NCBI GenBank assembly: GCA_963810485.1
Contig: CAWENQ010000004.1
Location: forward strand, 248,001-312,000
Length of the DNA: 64,000 nt
Direction: 5' to 3'
Source of the DNA: DATKFM01 sp963810485
Lineage (GTDB): Bacteria > Pseudomonadota > Alphaproteobacteria > Dongiales > Dongiaceae
How positions within the stretch are numbered: the stretch's first letter is position 1; each line of letters begins with the position of its first letter. Under the pieces are notes generated by a model. That model did no database searches and was not told the DNA's origin. It saw only the letters and a list, made by a program, of their open reading frames with translations. Below, in pieces: positions 26,429 through 36,438 of this stretch. The position numbers and the translations under genes are program-made.

Positions 26429-29400
26429 TCATGCCGCCACTCCCGCCGCCAGTTCCCGCAGCCGCAGATGGGCCGCGTTGGCCCGGGGCCGCCACAATCC
26501 GCGGTCCTGCGCCTCCAGCAGCTTTTCCGCCATCTCTCGCGCCGCGGCCGGATTGTTCGCCAGCATGAAGTCCCGCACTTGATCGTCGCCGATATAGGCG
26601 TCGAACACCGCGTCGAAATGATGGTCGGCGACGCAGTCGGCGGTGGCGGCAAAGGCGAACATGTAGTCGACCGTCGCCGCCATCTCGAACACGCCCTTGT
26701 AGCCGTGGCGCATCACGCCCTTGATCCATTTCGGATTGACCACGCGGGCGCGGACGATGCGGGCGATCTCCTCCTCGAGGCGGCGGATGCGCGGCGATTC
26801 CGGGCGCGAGTGATCGTTGTGATAGACCACGGGCTTGCGGCCGGAGATTTCCTTCACCGCCGCCGCGAGGCCGCCTTCGAATTGGTAGTAGTCGTCGCTG
26901 TCCAGCAGGTCATGCTCGCGGTTGTCCTGGTTGTGCAGCACGCCGTCGACGGCGCCGAGGCGCGTCTCGAACAGGCGATGCTCGGCGACGCCCTGCGATG
27001 CCGCTGCCATAGGCATAGCCGCCCCAGGCCACATAGGCGCGCGCCAGATCGGCCGAAGTTTCCCAGCCGCGCTCGTCGATCAGTGCCTGTAGCCCCGCGC
27101 CATAGGCGCCGGGCTTGGAGCCGAAGACGCGGAAGCCGGCGCGGCGCTGCGCCAGCTCCTGCGGCAGGCCGGAGGCGATCATCGCCTGCGCATCCTTCTG
27201 CACGCGGGCGGCCAGAGGGTTCAGCGCTTCCGGCTCATCCAGCGCGGCGACGGCGCGCGCCGCGCTGTCGATCAGATCGATCTGTGCCGGAAACGCATCG
27301 CGGAAGAATCCGGACACCCGCAGCGTCACGTCGACGCGCGGCCGGTCGAGGATCGACAGCGGCATGATCTCGAAGCCGGCGACGCGGCCCGAGCCCTGGT
27401 CCCAGGTCGGCCGCACGCCCATCAGCGCCAGCGCCTGCGCGATATCGTCGCCGCCGGTGCGCATGTTGGCCGTGCCCCAGGCGGAGAGCGCCAGGGATTT
27501 CGGCCAGGCGCCATGCTCCTGCCGGTAGCGGTCCAATAGCAGGCAGGCGGATTTCCAGCCGAGACTCCAGGCCACCGGTGTCGGCACTGCGCGCGTATCG
27601 ACGGAGTAGAAGTTGCGGCCGGTGGGCAGCACTTCCGGCCGTCCGCGGGTGGGCGCGCCGGAGGGACCGGGCGCGACGAAGCGGCCGTCGAGCCCGCGCA
27701 GCAGGCCGGCGATCTCGCTCGCGCCGCAGGCGGTGACGGCGGGGTGGAGCGTCGCATTGATATAAGCGAGGACGGCGTGGGTGCGGGTCCAATCCAACGG
27801 CGCTTGCTTTTCGCCGGCGACGAGAGAACGGGCCAGTAGTTCCAGGCGTTCTACGGCATCTCCATGCGTTCGCCATACACCGAGCGAGTTCTGCACCGCC
27901 CCCTCACCCTGACCCTCTCCCCCGCTCCGCAGGGGCGAGGGGACTGGAACTCGGATTCCCCTTAACAGACCCCTCGCCCCCGGAGGGGGAGAGGGATGCA
28001 ACATCCGCGTTCAGCGGATGTTGCGGGGTGAGGGGACTTTGCTCGTTCCCGCCGAGCATCAGCGCCTTCGGCCTCGCCCCCGTCCACACCGCAGCCATCT
28101 CCGCCGTCAGCGGATCGAAATCGAGTTCGAGATCCTTCGCCAGCGCGCGGATCAGCGATGCGTCGGCGCCCTCGCCCTGACGCCGCGGCACGCGGGTCAG
28201 CGCCACCAATAGATCGGTGAGCTGATCACCCTCGGGCGACACGCCGAACACATGCAGACCGTCGCGGATCTGCAGTTCCTTCAGCTCGCAGAGATGATTG
28301 TCCAGCTTGCCCAGCGCTGCGTCGGCGCTGTCGTCCCGCACCACGCCGCAATCCTTGTCGAGGCCTATTGACGCCGCCAATTCCAGAATGCGATCGCGCA
28401 GCGTCTTGCAGCGCCGCGGATCTAGACCCGCCGCTTCGTAATATTCGTCGACGAGCTGTTCCAGATCGCGCAAGGGGCCATAGCTCTCGGCGCGGGTCAG
28501 CGGCGGCGTCAGGTGATCGATGATGACCGCGGCGGCGCGGCGCTTTGCCTGGCTGCCTTCGCCGGGGTCATTGACGATGAAGGGATAGAGATGGGGCAGC
28601 GGCCCGAGCGCCGCCTCCGGCGCGCAATCCGCCGACAGCGCCAGCGCCTTGCCCGGCAGCCATTCCAGATTGCCATGCTTGCCCATATGCACGATGGCAT
28701 GGGCGCCGAACTCCCGCCTCAGCCAGGCATAGAACGCGAGATAACCGTGAGGCGGCACCAGATCGGGCGAGTGATATGTGGCGGCGGGATCGATGTTGTA
28801 GCCGCGCGCCGGCTGGATGCCGATGACAATGTTGCCGAAGCGGTGGGCGGGAAGAAGAAATGCGCCGTCGGCGAAGAACGGATCCTTTTCGGGCGCACTC
28901 CATTGCGCGGTGATTTTATCGCGCAGGGTTGGAGGGAGAGTGGCGAAGAAAGAATTGTATGCGGCGAGCGCAAGGCGATGCGTTTTGTCTTGATAACCAC
29001 TGTCGACTGCAGCAACCACCTCACCCTGACCCTCTCCCCCGCTTCGCAGGGGCGAGGGGACATTACTCACTGTAGTCCCCTCTCCCCCTGTTGAGGGGGA
29101 GAGGGTCAGGGTGAGGGGGTTAGCAGGGGCAGTGCGGTTCGTCACCCCACTCAGCAACATCTCCATCAGCGCCGCACTACTCTCCGGCGCACCTTCAACT
29201 CGATACCCCGCGCCGCTCAGCGCCCTCAGCACCTCCACCGTCCCAGCCGGCGTGTCCAGACCCACGCCGTTGCCGATACGGCCATCACGGTTGGGATAGT
29301 TGGCGAGAACCAGCGCAACGCGGCGCTCGGCCGCCGGCGCTGCGCGAAGACGCGCCCAGGACATCGCGAGCTTCGCCACAAACGTCACACGATCCGCAAC

Positions 29401-30459
29401 AGGCCGATAGGTGACGACGGCGCATTGTGTTCGCTCGTCGCGCAGGGCCTCGGCCTTGAACGACACGGCGCGCGACAGCAGGCGTCCATCCACTTCCGGC
29501 AGCGCCACATGCATGGCGATGTCCCGTGCAGAAAGTCCCTGAGTGCCGCTGCGCCAGCTCTCCTCGTCGCCGGAGGCGAACACCACCTGCAGCACCGGAC
29601 AATCAGCCGCATCGAACGGCGTCGGCTCTCGCGTCGCGCCCGGCTGGCCCAGCGCAAAAGCAGTGGCATTGAGAATGACCGATGGCGCCGTCGCGGCAAA
29701 CAGATGCGCCAGCAGATCGGCGGCGACGGAGTCCTTCAGGCTCGCCGCATAGATCGGCAGCGGGTTGAGCCCTTCCCCGCGCAGCGCGTCGATCAGCGCG
29801 TCGACCACGGCGAGGTCGCCGCTCTGCGCCAGGGCGCGATAGAACACCAGCGGCGCCACCGGCGCATCGGCGCGCCACTCCCGGCGCAGATCGTCGAGCC
29901 CGGGCCGGTCCCTCCCCGGCCAGTAGAGTCCCGCCCGCATCAGCGCCACCGGCTCGCGCCAGTCGGCGTCGCGGCCAATTAGCGTCGCCGCATAGGCGAG
30001 CAGATTCTGCGCATTCTCGATGCCGCCCTGCACGCCATATTGCCAGAGGCGGTGCGCCGCATCGGCCGGCAGAGTCGAACGCTCCGACAATTCGGGATCC
30101 GGCTGATCGTCGCCCGGCAGGAAAGCCAGCGGAATGCGGCGGGCGCGGCAGACATGGACGAGCTGCTCGACGCCATAGGGCCAATAGCGTACGCCGCCGA
30201 GCAGCCGCACGATTACCAGCTTTGCATGCACGATCACCGACTCGACATAGCGGTCGACCGAGAGGTTGTGGGCGAGGAACAGCAGATTGGCGAGGCGCAA
30301 TGTCGGCGCTTCATCGCCGCGCCGCGCTTGCGCCTGCGCCAGGCAGGCCAGTTCCGTGTCCGCCGCCGAGAGATAGACGATATCGCCGGGCGTCTGGCCG
30401 AGATCCACGGCCTCGCGGCCGTCGCTGATCGTCCCCGGTTTGGCAGCGAGGAGATGCAT
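26429..30459 (-). CDS. cobN: Cobaltochelatase large subunit CobN (two repeat insertions, two frame changes)
   Basis: The reconstructed protein is about 1340 residues. CobN is the porphyrin-binding, ATP-dependent chelatase subunit that inserts cobalt into hydrogenobyrinate a,c-diamide, normally with CobS and CobT. The signature HMGKHGNLEWLPGKALALSA, then VNDPGEGSQAKRR, and the C-terminal DDYYQFEGGL and VDYMFAFAATADCVADHHFD are unmistakable. R1 repeats encode residues about 447-477 (copy d) and a second insertion from residue about 808 (copy c), where the frame also changes by one base. Another one-base correction is needed near 27003, within YAYGSG / ASQGVAEHRL. CobS and CobT are not in the window. 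If the change in copy c is real, CobN would be split. Confidence 0.9.
27900..28035. repeat. R1 palindromic repeat, copy c (inside cobN)
   Basis: Two convergent half-units inside cobN. The left is simple (CCCTCACCCTGACCCTCTCC then a CCCCC hairpin). The right carries the extra module with stem ACATCCGC / GCGGATGT and ends GCGGGGTGAGGGG. Reading cobN through this copy requires skipping one base; upstream of it the frame encodes LTPQHPLNADVASLSP and downstream the cobN frame resumes at WRTHGDAVERLE. A run of five C at 27919-27923 is a plausible site for a miscounted base. Confidence 0.9.
29029..29119. repeat. R1 palindromic repeat, copy d (inside cobN)
   Basis: Two simple convergent half-units without the extra hairpin module: CTCACCCTGACCCTCTCCCC at the left and its mirror ending GGTCAGGGTGAGGGGG at the right, with two short GC hairpins between. 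It is translated in the cobN frame as LTLTLSPSTGGEGTTVSNVP and a few more residues, then the normal CobN sequence continues (AAVDSGYQDKTHRLA). Confidence 0.9.
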
Positions 30460-30469
30460 GACGCTGGCT

Positions 30470-31498
30470 TCAGCCGATAACGTCGGCGGTGATGGCGGCG
30501 CGATCCAGGCCCTTGAGGCCGATCACCACCAGATGCCCCGCCCGCGGCTCGTCGCTGCGCCAGGGGCGGTCGTAGTAATGCTGCAGCCGCGCGCCGACGC
30601 CCTGCAGCACCAGCCGCATCTCCTTGCCCGCGACATCGAGGAAACCCTTCACCCGCAGGATGTCATGGGCATCGATCGCCATGGAAAGGCGCGCGAGCAG
30701 CGTCGAGGGATCGGCCAGGCGCGGCACGGCGATGGCGAAGCTTTCGAAGTCGTCGTGATCATGCTCCGCCTCGCCATCGTGATGGGAGCGCCGCGCGCCG
30801 AGATCGTCTTCGGCCGCAGCACCGAGCCCGAGCAGGATGGCCGGATCGATCGCGCCGAAGCTCGCCGGCAGGATCTTCGGCTGCCGCACCGGATGGGCGC
30901 GGATCGCCTCTTCGGCCTTGGCCCGCTCGCCATCGACAAACAGGTCCACCTTGTTCAGCACCACAAGGTCGGCGCAGCCGATCTGGTCCTCGAACAGCTC
31001 TTCCAGCGGGCTCTCATGATCCAGCGACGGATCGGCGGCGCGCTGGGCAGCGATCGCCTGGGGATCGGTGGCGAACAGTCCCGCCGCCGCGGCCGGCCCG
31101 TCGACCACGGCGATGACGCCATCGACGGTGACGCGGGTGCGCACCTCCGGCCAGTTGAAGGCCTGCACCAGCGGCTTCGGCAGCGCCAGGCCCGACGTCT
31201 CGATGATGATGTGATCGGGCGGCTGCGGACGGTTCAGAATCTTCTCGATGGTCGGCAGGAAATCGTCGGCGACGGTGCAGCAGATGCAGCCATTGGCCAG
31301 CTCGATGATATCGTCGTCGGAACAATTCTCGATGCCGCAGCTTTTCAGGATCTCGCCGTCGACTCCCACTTCGCCGAATTCATTGATGATCAGTGCCAGG
31401 CGCTTGCCGTTGGCGTTGCGCAGCAGGTTCTGGATCAGCGTCGTCTTGCCGGCGCCGAGGAAGCCGGTGATGACGGTGGCGGGAATCTTGGTGCTCAT
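30470..31498 (-). CDS. cobW: CobW-type GTPase, metal chaperone
   Basis: The product is 342 residues. CobW is a G3E-family GTPase thought to deliver cobalt to CobN. The P-loop GFLGAGKTT is at residues 12-20, the metal-binding CxCC motif at 71-74 (NGCICCTV), and NKVDL is the guanine-specificity motif. A His/Asp-rich segment (RSHHDGEAEHDHDD) in the middle is a likely metal reservoir, like the tail of CbiX in this locus. The start overlaps the cobP stop by four bases (ATGA) and the stop lies 10 bases before cobN, so the three genes are one unit. Confidence 0.93.
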   Translation of the reverse strand: MSTKIPATVITGFLGAGKTTLIQNLLRNANGKRLALIINEFGEVGVDGEILKSCGIENCSDDDIIELANGCICCTVADDFLPTIEKILNRPQPPDHIIIETSGLALPKPLVQAFNWPEVRTRVTVDGVIAVVDGPAAAAGLFATDPQAIAAQRAADPSLDHESPLEELFEDQIGCADLVVLNKVDLFVDGERAKAEEAIRAHPVRQPKILPASFGAIDPAILLGLGAAAEDDLGARRSHHDGEAEHDHDDFESFAIAVPRLADPSTLLARLSMAIDAHDILRVKGFLDVAGKEMRLVLQGVGARLQHYYDRPWRSDEPRAGHLVVIGLKGLDRAAITADVIG

Positions 31499-32103
31499 GT
31501 TCTGGCGTTCTTTCTCTCGATGCGGTGAACGGAGGCGACGGCGGTTTCATCCTTCATCACGAGCGGCAGGCCGGCGGCGATGAAATAGACGCGGGTTGCG
31601 GCAGCGGCGACAGCCTGGTTGACGCGCCCGGCCTCGTCGCGGAAGGCGCGGGCCAGCGCATTGTCGGGGACGATGCCGAGTCCGACTTCGTTGGCGACGA
31701 AGACGATTGGAGCTGCGAGCCTGCGGGAGCGCGGCAATGAGGCGTTCCGTCTCCGCCGTCACGCCGCGGCCGACGGCCATGAGATTGCTGACCCACAACG
31801 TCAGGCAGTCGACCAGGATCGCCCGGCCCTCGCCCGCTGCGCGTTGCAGCGCGCCCGACAGGTCCAGCGTCTCTTCGATGGTGATCCAGCCCTCGCCGCG
31901 CCGCTCGCGATGATGGCGGATGCGCGCGGCCATCTCCGCATCGCCGGCCTCGCCGGTCGCGAGATAGACCCACGGGCCTGGCGCGGCGGCGATCAGGCCT
32001 TCGGCAAAGCGGCTCTTGCCCGAGCGGGCGCCGCCCAGGACCAGCGTCACCGCCGGCAAGGCCGTCGCAAGTTGCGGGGTAGTTCGGCCGGCGGCCGTGC
32101 CAT
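31495..32103 (-). CDS. cobP: Adenosylcobinamide kinase / adenosylcobinamide-phosphate guanylyltransferase (frameshifted)
   Basis: CobP/CobU phosphorylates adenosylcobinamide and transfers GMP to it in the nucleotide-loop assembly. The P-loop is in LVLGGARSGKSRFAE, followed by YLATGEAGDAEM, HHRERRGEGW and VDCLTLWVSNL. One extra base near 31720 shifts the frame; after correction LAAPIVFVANEVGLGIVPD continues normally to 31495. The start is uncertain. ATG at 32103 has a strong ribosome-binding site (GGAAGGAG at 32111-32118) but is out of frame with the kinase unless one base is missing between 32103 and 32050; GTG at 32050 is in frame but gives a very short N-terminus. It is the first gene after the cobalamin riboswitch. 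Confidence 0.88.
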
Positions 32104-32144
32104 GGGTCGACTCCTTCCTCCCACCGAGGATGCGCGTCTGCAGT

Positions 32145-32321
32145 TCGGGGCTTGAGGAGGTCTCCTGGCTCGGGGTCATCGGCCGCCGACGCCTTCCCGA
32201 CTCGAGATGAGCCAGTGGCATCAATGTCATCGGCCTCGCCGCTCACAGTTGCGGGGGCAGCGCCGGAATTGCCTGGGCGTCCTTCGCGGACGCTGCAAAC
32301 CTCACCGGCTTCCCTGTTCTC
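32145..32321 (-). promoter_or_regulatory. Cobalamin riboswitch
   Basis: On the minus strand the order of conserved elements is complete. It begins with GGGAAGCCGGTG near 32315-32303, then GCTGCCCCCGCAACTGT (32261-32245), GCCACTG (32219-32213), GGGAAGGC, and the B12 box AGCCAGGAGACC (about 32171-32160). This is the standard AdoCbl-binding aptamer. It ends about 40 bases before the cobP ribosome-binding site, so it probably represses cobP-cobW-cobN and the downstream genes when cobalamin is plentiful. It is the only such element I can find in the window; the cobA and cbiX units lack one. Confidence 0.95.
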
Positions 32322-32379
32322 AAGCTGGCAATAAGGTACTGGATCGGCCGGGCCAAGACCAGCGCCGGAGTCGGCCGGC

Positions 32380-33753
32380 CTATCCTGCCGCCGCCGCCGG
32401 CTTGAACTGCAGCGTCACTTTCAGGCCCGGCTTGTTGTCGCCCAGGCTGAGCCCGGCGCTGTGCAGGCGGGCGATGGCGGCCACCAGGCTGAGGCCGAGG
32501 CCATTGCCGGGCGAGGTGCGGCTCGCATCCAGGCGCACGAAGCGTTCGAGGACGCGGTCGCGGTCGGTTTCCGGAATCCCCGGCCCGCGATCGCCGACGA
32601 TGACGGCAGCACCGACGCCGTCGACAGCGGGCTGCAGTTCGAGGGAAACGACTCCGCCGCTGGCGCCATACTTGGCGGCATTGTCGACCAGATTGCCGAT
32701 GGCCTGGAACAAGCAGCTGCCGGTTGCCGGTCACGATGGCCGGGCCGCGAATCGCGCTTTCGAATTTCAGGCCGTGATCCTCGACCAGGGCGCCGTAGAG
32801 TTCCGCCACATCGTGGGTCAGCGCCTCCAGGTCCACCGGCACCAGATTGCCGCGGCCGGCACCCGCTTCGGCATCGGCGATCGACAGCAGTGCGTTGAAG
32901 GTCTGCAGCAGCCCGTCGATATCGCCGATCGCATGCTCCAGCTCCTCTTGCTGGCGCGCCGGTTCGGGGAGTTGCCGGTGCATCGCCTCCAGCCGGTTGC
33001 GCAGGCGGTTGAGCGGGCTGCGCAGATCGTGGGCGATGTTGTTGGTGGCGGCGCGGATCGAACCCATCAGCCGTTCGATCTCCTCCAGCATCGCATTCAG
33101 GTTCTGCGCCAGGCGGTCGAATTCGTCGTCGCTGCCGCGCACGGGCATGCGGCGCTTCACCTCGCCCTGCTTGATGCGGTCGGCGGCATCGTTGATCACC
33201 TCGATGCGGCGCAGGATGGTGCGGCTCATCAGGAAGCCGACGACGGCGCCGAGCACGATCATCAACACCAGCGAGGCGGCGAAGGCGTTGAAGATGGCGG
33301 CCTGGAACTGGGATTCGATGCGCCGCCCGACCAGCAGGCGGTTGCCGTCGGGCAGAATAACGACCTTGGCGTCGGCCCAATAGGGCGAGGGATCGCCGAA
33401 CTCCCGGCGGCCGAACTGGAATCGCATCCAATCGCCATTCATCACGCCGCCCTGCGGCCAGCCGCCGAGGATATTGCCGGCGATCGGCTCATAGGTGGGT
33501 CCGGCGAGAAGATAGAGGCCGCCGCCGGCTGAAGGCAGCGTCCGATCCACCAGCGCCTGCGCGAGGCTCGGCAGGTCCGCGCCCTTGTGAATCGCCAGCA
33601 GGTCCAGGATGTCCCACTCGATGATTTCGTGGCGGTCGCGGGTGTCGATGGTGTCGGCGATCCAGTAGACGATCGCGAACAGCGCCACGACCGACAGCGA
33701 GAACAGCCCGGCATAGAGCAGCGCCAGCCGGAACGTGGTGGTGCGGTAGAAGT

Positions 33754-33767
<14 letters not shown>
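32380..33767 (-). CDS. Two-component sensor histidine kinase (frameshifted)
   Basis: The reconstructed kinase has two membrane helices (first around TTFRLALLYAGLFSLSVVAL; second around FAASLVLMIVLGAVVGFLM) flanking a periplasmic domain of about 110 residues. A HAMP domain follows, then the HisKA box NNIAHDLRSPLNRLR with the phospho-accepting His, and a HATPase domain (LVDNAAKYG, GDRGPGIPE, GNGLGLSL). Two extra bases must be removed: one near 32711, giving QLLFQAIGNLVDN, and one near 33752 at the start. The proposed GTG start at 33767 overlaps the regulator stop at 33754. The kinase is paired with the OmpR-type regulator. The signal is unknown; PmrB/QseC-like kinases are the nearest shape. Confidence 0.85.
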
Positions 33768-34431
<664 letters not shown>

Positions 34432-34544
34432 GCGTTCCCAACTCTCCCTGGCTAAAGGCCGGGCTGTCCCGGCGGCGCCGAATTTAGCTGCAATCTCGCG
34501 GGGTTCAATGGCGGCCATGGCGGCGCGTCCGAGTCAAAGCCGGC

Positions 34545-34632
34545 CCTCTGAAAATGAAAAAGCGGCGCGACCGTTTGGAGGGGCGATCGCGCCGCTAAAT
34601 TCGTTTTCGGTGTGGGGACGCCGAATTCGATG
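34545..34632 (-). ncRNA. Candidate small RNA, unit 1 of a tandem pair (anti-Shine-Dalgarno loop hairpin)
   Basis: On the minus strand the unit reads CGTCCCCACACCGAAAACG, then a perfect 10-bp stem AGCGGCGCGA / TCGCGCCGCT (34596-34587 and 34570-34561) with loop sequence containing CCCCTCCAAA, then TTTTTCATTTTC. Stem plus U-tract is an intrinsic-terminator shape, so the RNA 3' end would be near 34550. The loop carries CCUCC, able to pair with a Shine-Dalgarno site. A promoter-like TTGGCC-17-TACATT lies just upstream (34666-34638). It is homologous to the unit at 34735-34820. No coding potential was seen. It resembles alphaproteobacterial cuckoo (alpha-r14) sRNAs in design, not in exact sequence. 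Confidence 0.55.
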
Positions 34633-34637
34633 ATCAG

Positions 34638-34666
34638 AATGTAGGCTGTGGTGGCTAACAGGCCAA
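34638..34666 (-). promoter_or_regulatory. Putative sigma-70-type promoter for sRNA unit 1
   Basis: On the minus strand TTGGCC (34666-34661) and TACATT (34643-34638) are spaced by exactly 17 bases, matching four of six and four of six consensus bases. Transcription would begin near 34631, just before the conserved CCCCACACCGA block of the hairpin unit. Confidence 0.4.
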
Positions 34667-34734
34667 ATGCGGGGCGATTAATTAATTGTAATGTTCGCCC
34701 GGGCCGTTTGCCGGGGTTTTCCGCGCAAGCCTCT

Positions 34735-34822
34735 GATTCTACAAAGCAAAAGCGGTGCGACCTTGGAGGGGGACCGCACCGCTTAATTTCGCCAATCGGT
34801 GTGTGGGGCACACGATTTATGG
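34735..34822 (-). ncRNA. Candidate small RNA, unit 2 of a tandem pair (anti-Shine-Dalgarno loop hairpin)
   Basis: On the minus strand the unit reads GCCCCACACACCGATTGG, CGAAATTAAG, then a 10-bp stem AAGCGGTGCG / CGCACCGCTT (34784-34775 and 34759-34750) with loop sequence containing CCCCCTCCAAGG, then TTTGCTTTG. Its layout matches unit 1 block by block. In the stem the C-G pair of unit 1 is replaced by T-A, a compensatory change that keeps pairing. A TATAGT at 34833-34828 is a possible -10 element, with no good -35. Two homologous copies about 190 bases apart suggest a tandem sRNA array. Confidence 0.5.
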
Positions 34823-34980
34823 TCCTGACTATACCCCCGCCTGTCTCTCGCCACGTTGACCGGGAGATTAACAGTTCGTCATCTGCCGACGCCGGCCCGC
34901 GGCGCCGACGTCGAGGGCGTAAGCGGTTGATATAATTCTCCGTTTTCCCCGGCGGCGATTCCCGGTCATAACAACGGCGC

Positions 34981-36438
34981 ATGTGGTCAGAGATTTTCCG
35001 CGGCGAGCGGGCCGCCTACACGGTCGTGCTGACGCTGGGCGTCGGGCTGCACGCCATCGATGTTTTCGTCATTTCCTCGATTCTGCCGACGGTGGTCGGC
35101 GATATCGGCGGCGAGGCCTACTACGCCTGGTCGACGATGCTCTACATGGTGGCGTCGATCCTCGGCACGGCCGGCGGCGGCATCCTGAAGTCGGCGATCG
35201 GCGCGCGCCGCGGCTATGCCCTGGGCGGGCTGATCTTCCTGGCGGGCACGGCGGTCTGCGGACTCAGCCCGTCGATGCCGGTGCTGCTGGCGGCGCGGGT
35301 GGTCCAGGGCCTGGGCGGCGGGCTGCTTCTCAGCCAGTCGCTGGCGCTGGTGAGCGAACTCTACCCGCAGGAGCTGCGCACGCGCATCCTGGCGCTGATC
35401 TCCGCCATCTGGGGCGTGGCGGCGCTGATCGGCCCGCTGATCGGCGGCATCTTCGCGGAGATCGGCTGGTGGCGCGGCGCGTTCTGGTCGACCACGCCGA
35501 TCATCGCCGGCTTCACCCTGGTGGCCTGGCTGTCGCTGCCCGGGCAGGCGGTGCCCGGCAAGTTCCCGCGCTTTCCCATCCGCCGGATGAGCACGCTGGC
35601 CATCGCCGTGCTGGCGGCCGGCATCAGCGGCAGCGCCGGCGACATGCTGGGCAGCGCCGGCGACAATGGCGGCGAGCCGATCCTCGCCGGCGGCGCGTTG
35701 CTGGCGGTGCAAGGCGCGCTCCTGCTGCTCAGCCTGCTGCTGCTGTTGCGCACCTTCCGCATCGACGCCGTGTCGGAGAAGCGGCTGTTCCCGCCGCGGC
35801 CGCTGGCCATCCGCACGCCCGTCGGCGCCGCCTACTGGATCTTCATCCTGTTCTCCGTGACCCACACCGCGCTCGGCATGTTCCTGCCGCTGTCGCTGCA
35901 GGTGCTGCATGGGGTGACGGCCCTGGCGGCGGGCTACAGCGTCGCCGCCTTCGCGCTGAGCTGGACGGCGGCGTCGTTCCTGACCGCGAGCTGGCGCGGG
36001 GCGGCCGAGCGGCGGGCGATCCTGGGCGGGCCGCTGCTGACCGCCGTCAGCCTGGGCCTTCTGACGCTGACCATCGACAACGGCTCGGTCTACGTCATCT
36101 ATCCCCTGGTGATCGGCGCGGGCCTGGGCATCGGCGCGGCCAACCTGCACCTGACCTCCACCACCATGCGGCTGGCCGAGCCGGGCTATGAGACGCTGAC
36201 GGCCTCCTCCATCCCCACGGTGCGGTCCCTGGGCATCAGCCTGGGCGCCGCCGCGGCCGGCCTGGTGGCCAACGCCGCCGGCATGGACCGGGGCATCGAC
36301 CCGGAGACCGTGCGCCGCGCGGTGCTCTGGGTCTACAGCCTGGCGACGCTCTGCCCGGCGGCGGCGTTCCTGCTGGCGCTGGCGTTCATGCGGATGACGG
36401 CAAGGCGGGATGCGGTGACGGCGGTCGCGGCGAAGTAA
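34981..36438 (+). CDS. MFS transporter, DHA2-like
   Basis: The product is 485 residues with about 14 predicted membrane helices. The N-terminal part has VVLTLGVGLHAIDVFVISS and the motif-A-like loop GGILKSAIGARRGYALGG, and LLAARVVQGLGGGLLL is the second conserved helix, all typical of 14-helix drug:proton antiporters (DHA2). The ribosome-binding site is weak. Upstream on the same side are 549 bases containing the two candidate sRNA units, which are transcribed in the other direction. The substrate is unknown; export of toxic organic compounds is usual for the family. Confidence 0.85.
   Translation: MWSEIFRGERAAYTVVLTLGVGLHAIDVFVISSILPTVVGDIGGEAYYAWSTMLYMVASILGTAGGGILKSAIGARRGYALGGLIFLAGTAVCGLSPSMPVLLAARVVQGLGGGLLLSQSLALVSELYPQELRTRILALISAIWGVAALIGPLIGGIFAEIGWWRGAFWSTTPIIAGFTLVAWLSLPGQAVPGKFPRFPIRRMSTLAIAVLAAGISGSAGDMLGSAGDNGGEPILAGGALLAVQGALLLLSLLLLLRTFRIDAVSEKRLFPPRPLAIRTPVGAAYWIFILFSVTHTALGMFLPLSLQVLHGVTALAAGYSVAAFALSWTAASFLTASWRGAAERRAILGGPLLTAVSLGLLTLTIDNGSVYVIYPLVIGAGLGIGAANLHLTSTTMRLAEPGYETLTASSIPTVRSLGISLGAAAAGLVANAAGMDRGIDPETVRRAVLWVYSLATLCPAAAFLLALAFMRMTARRDAVTAVAAK

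Noticed and set aside
14956..29119. Repeats considered as a CRISPR array
   Set aside because: Copies are kilobases apart, lie inside genes, vary in length, and there are no spacers or cas genes.
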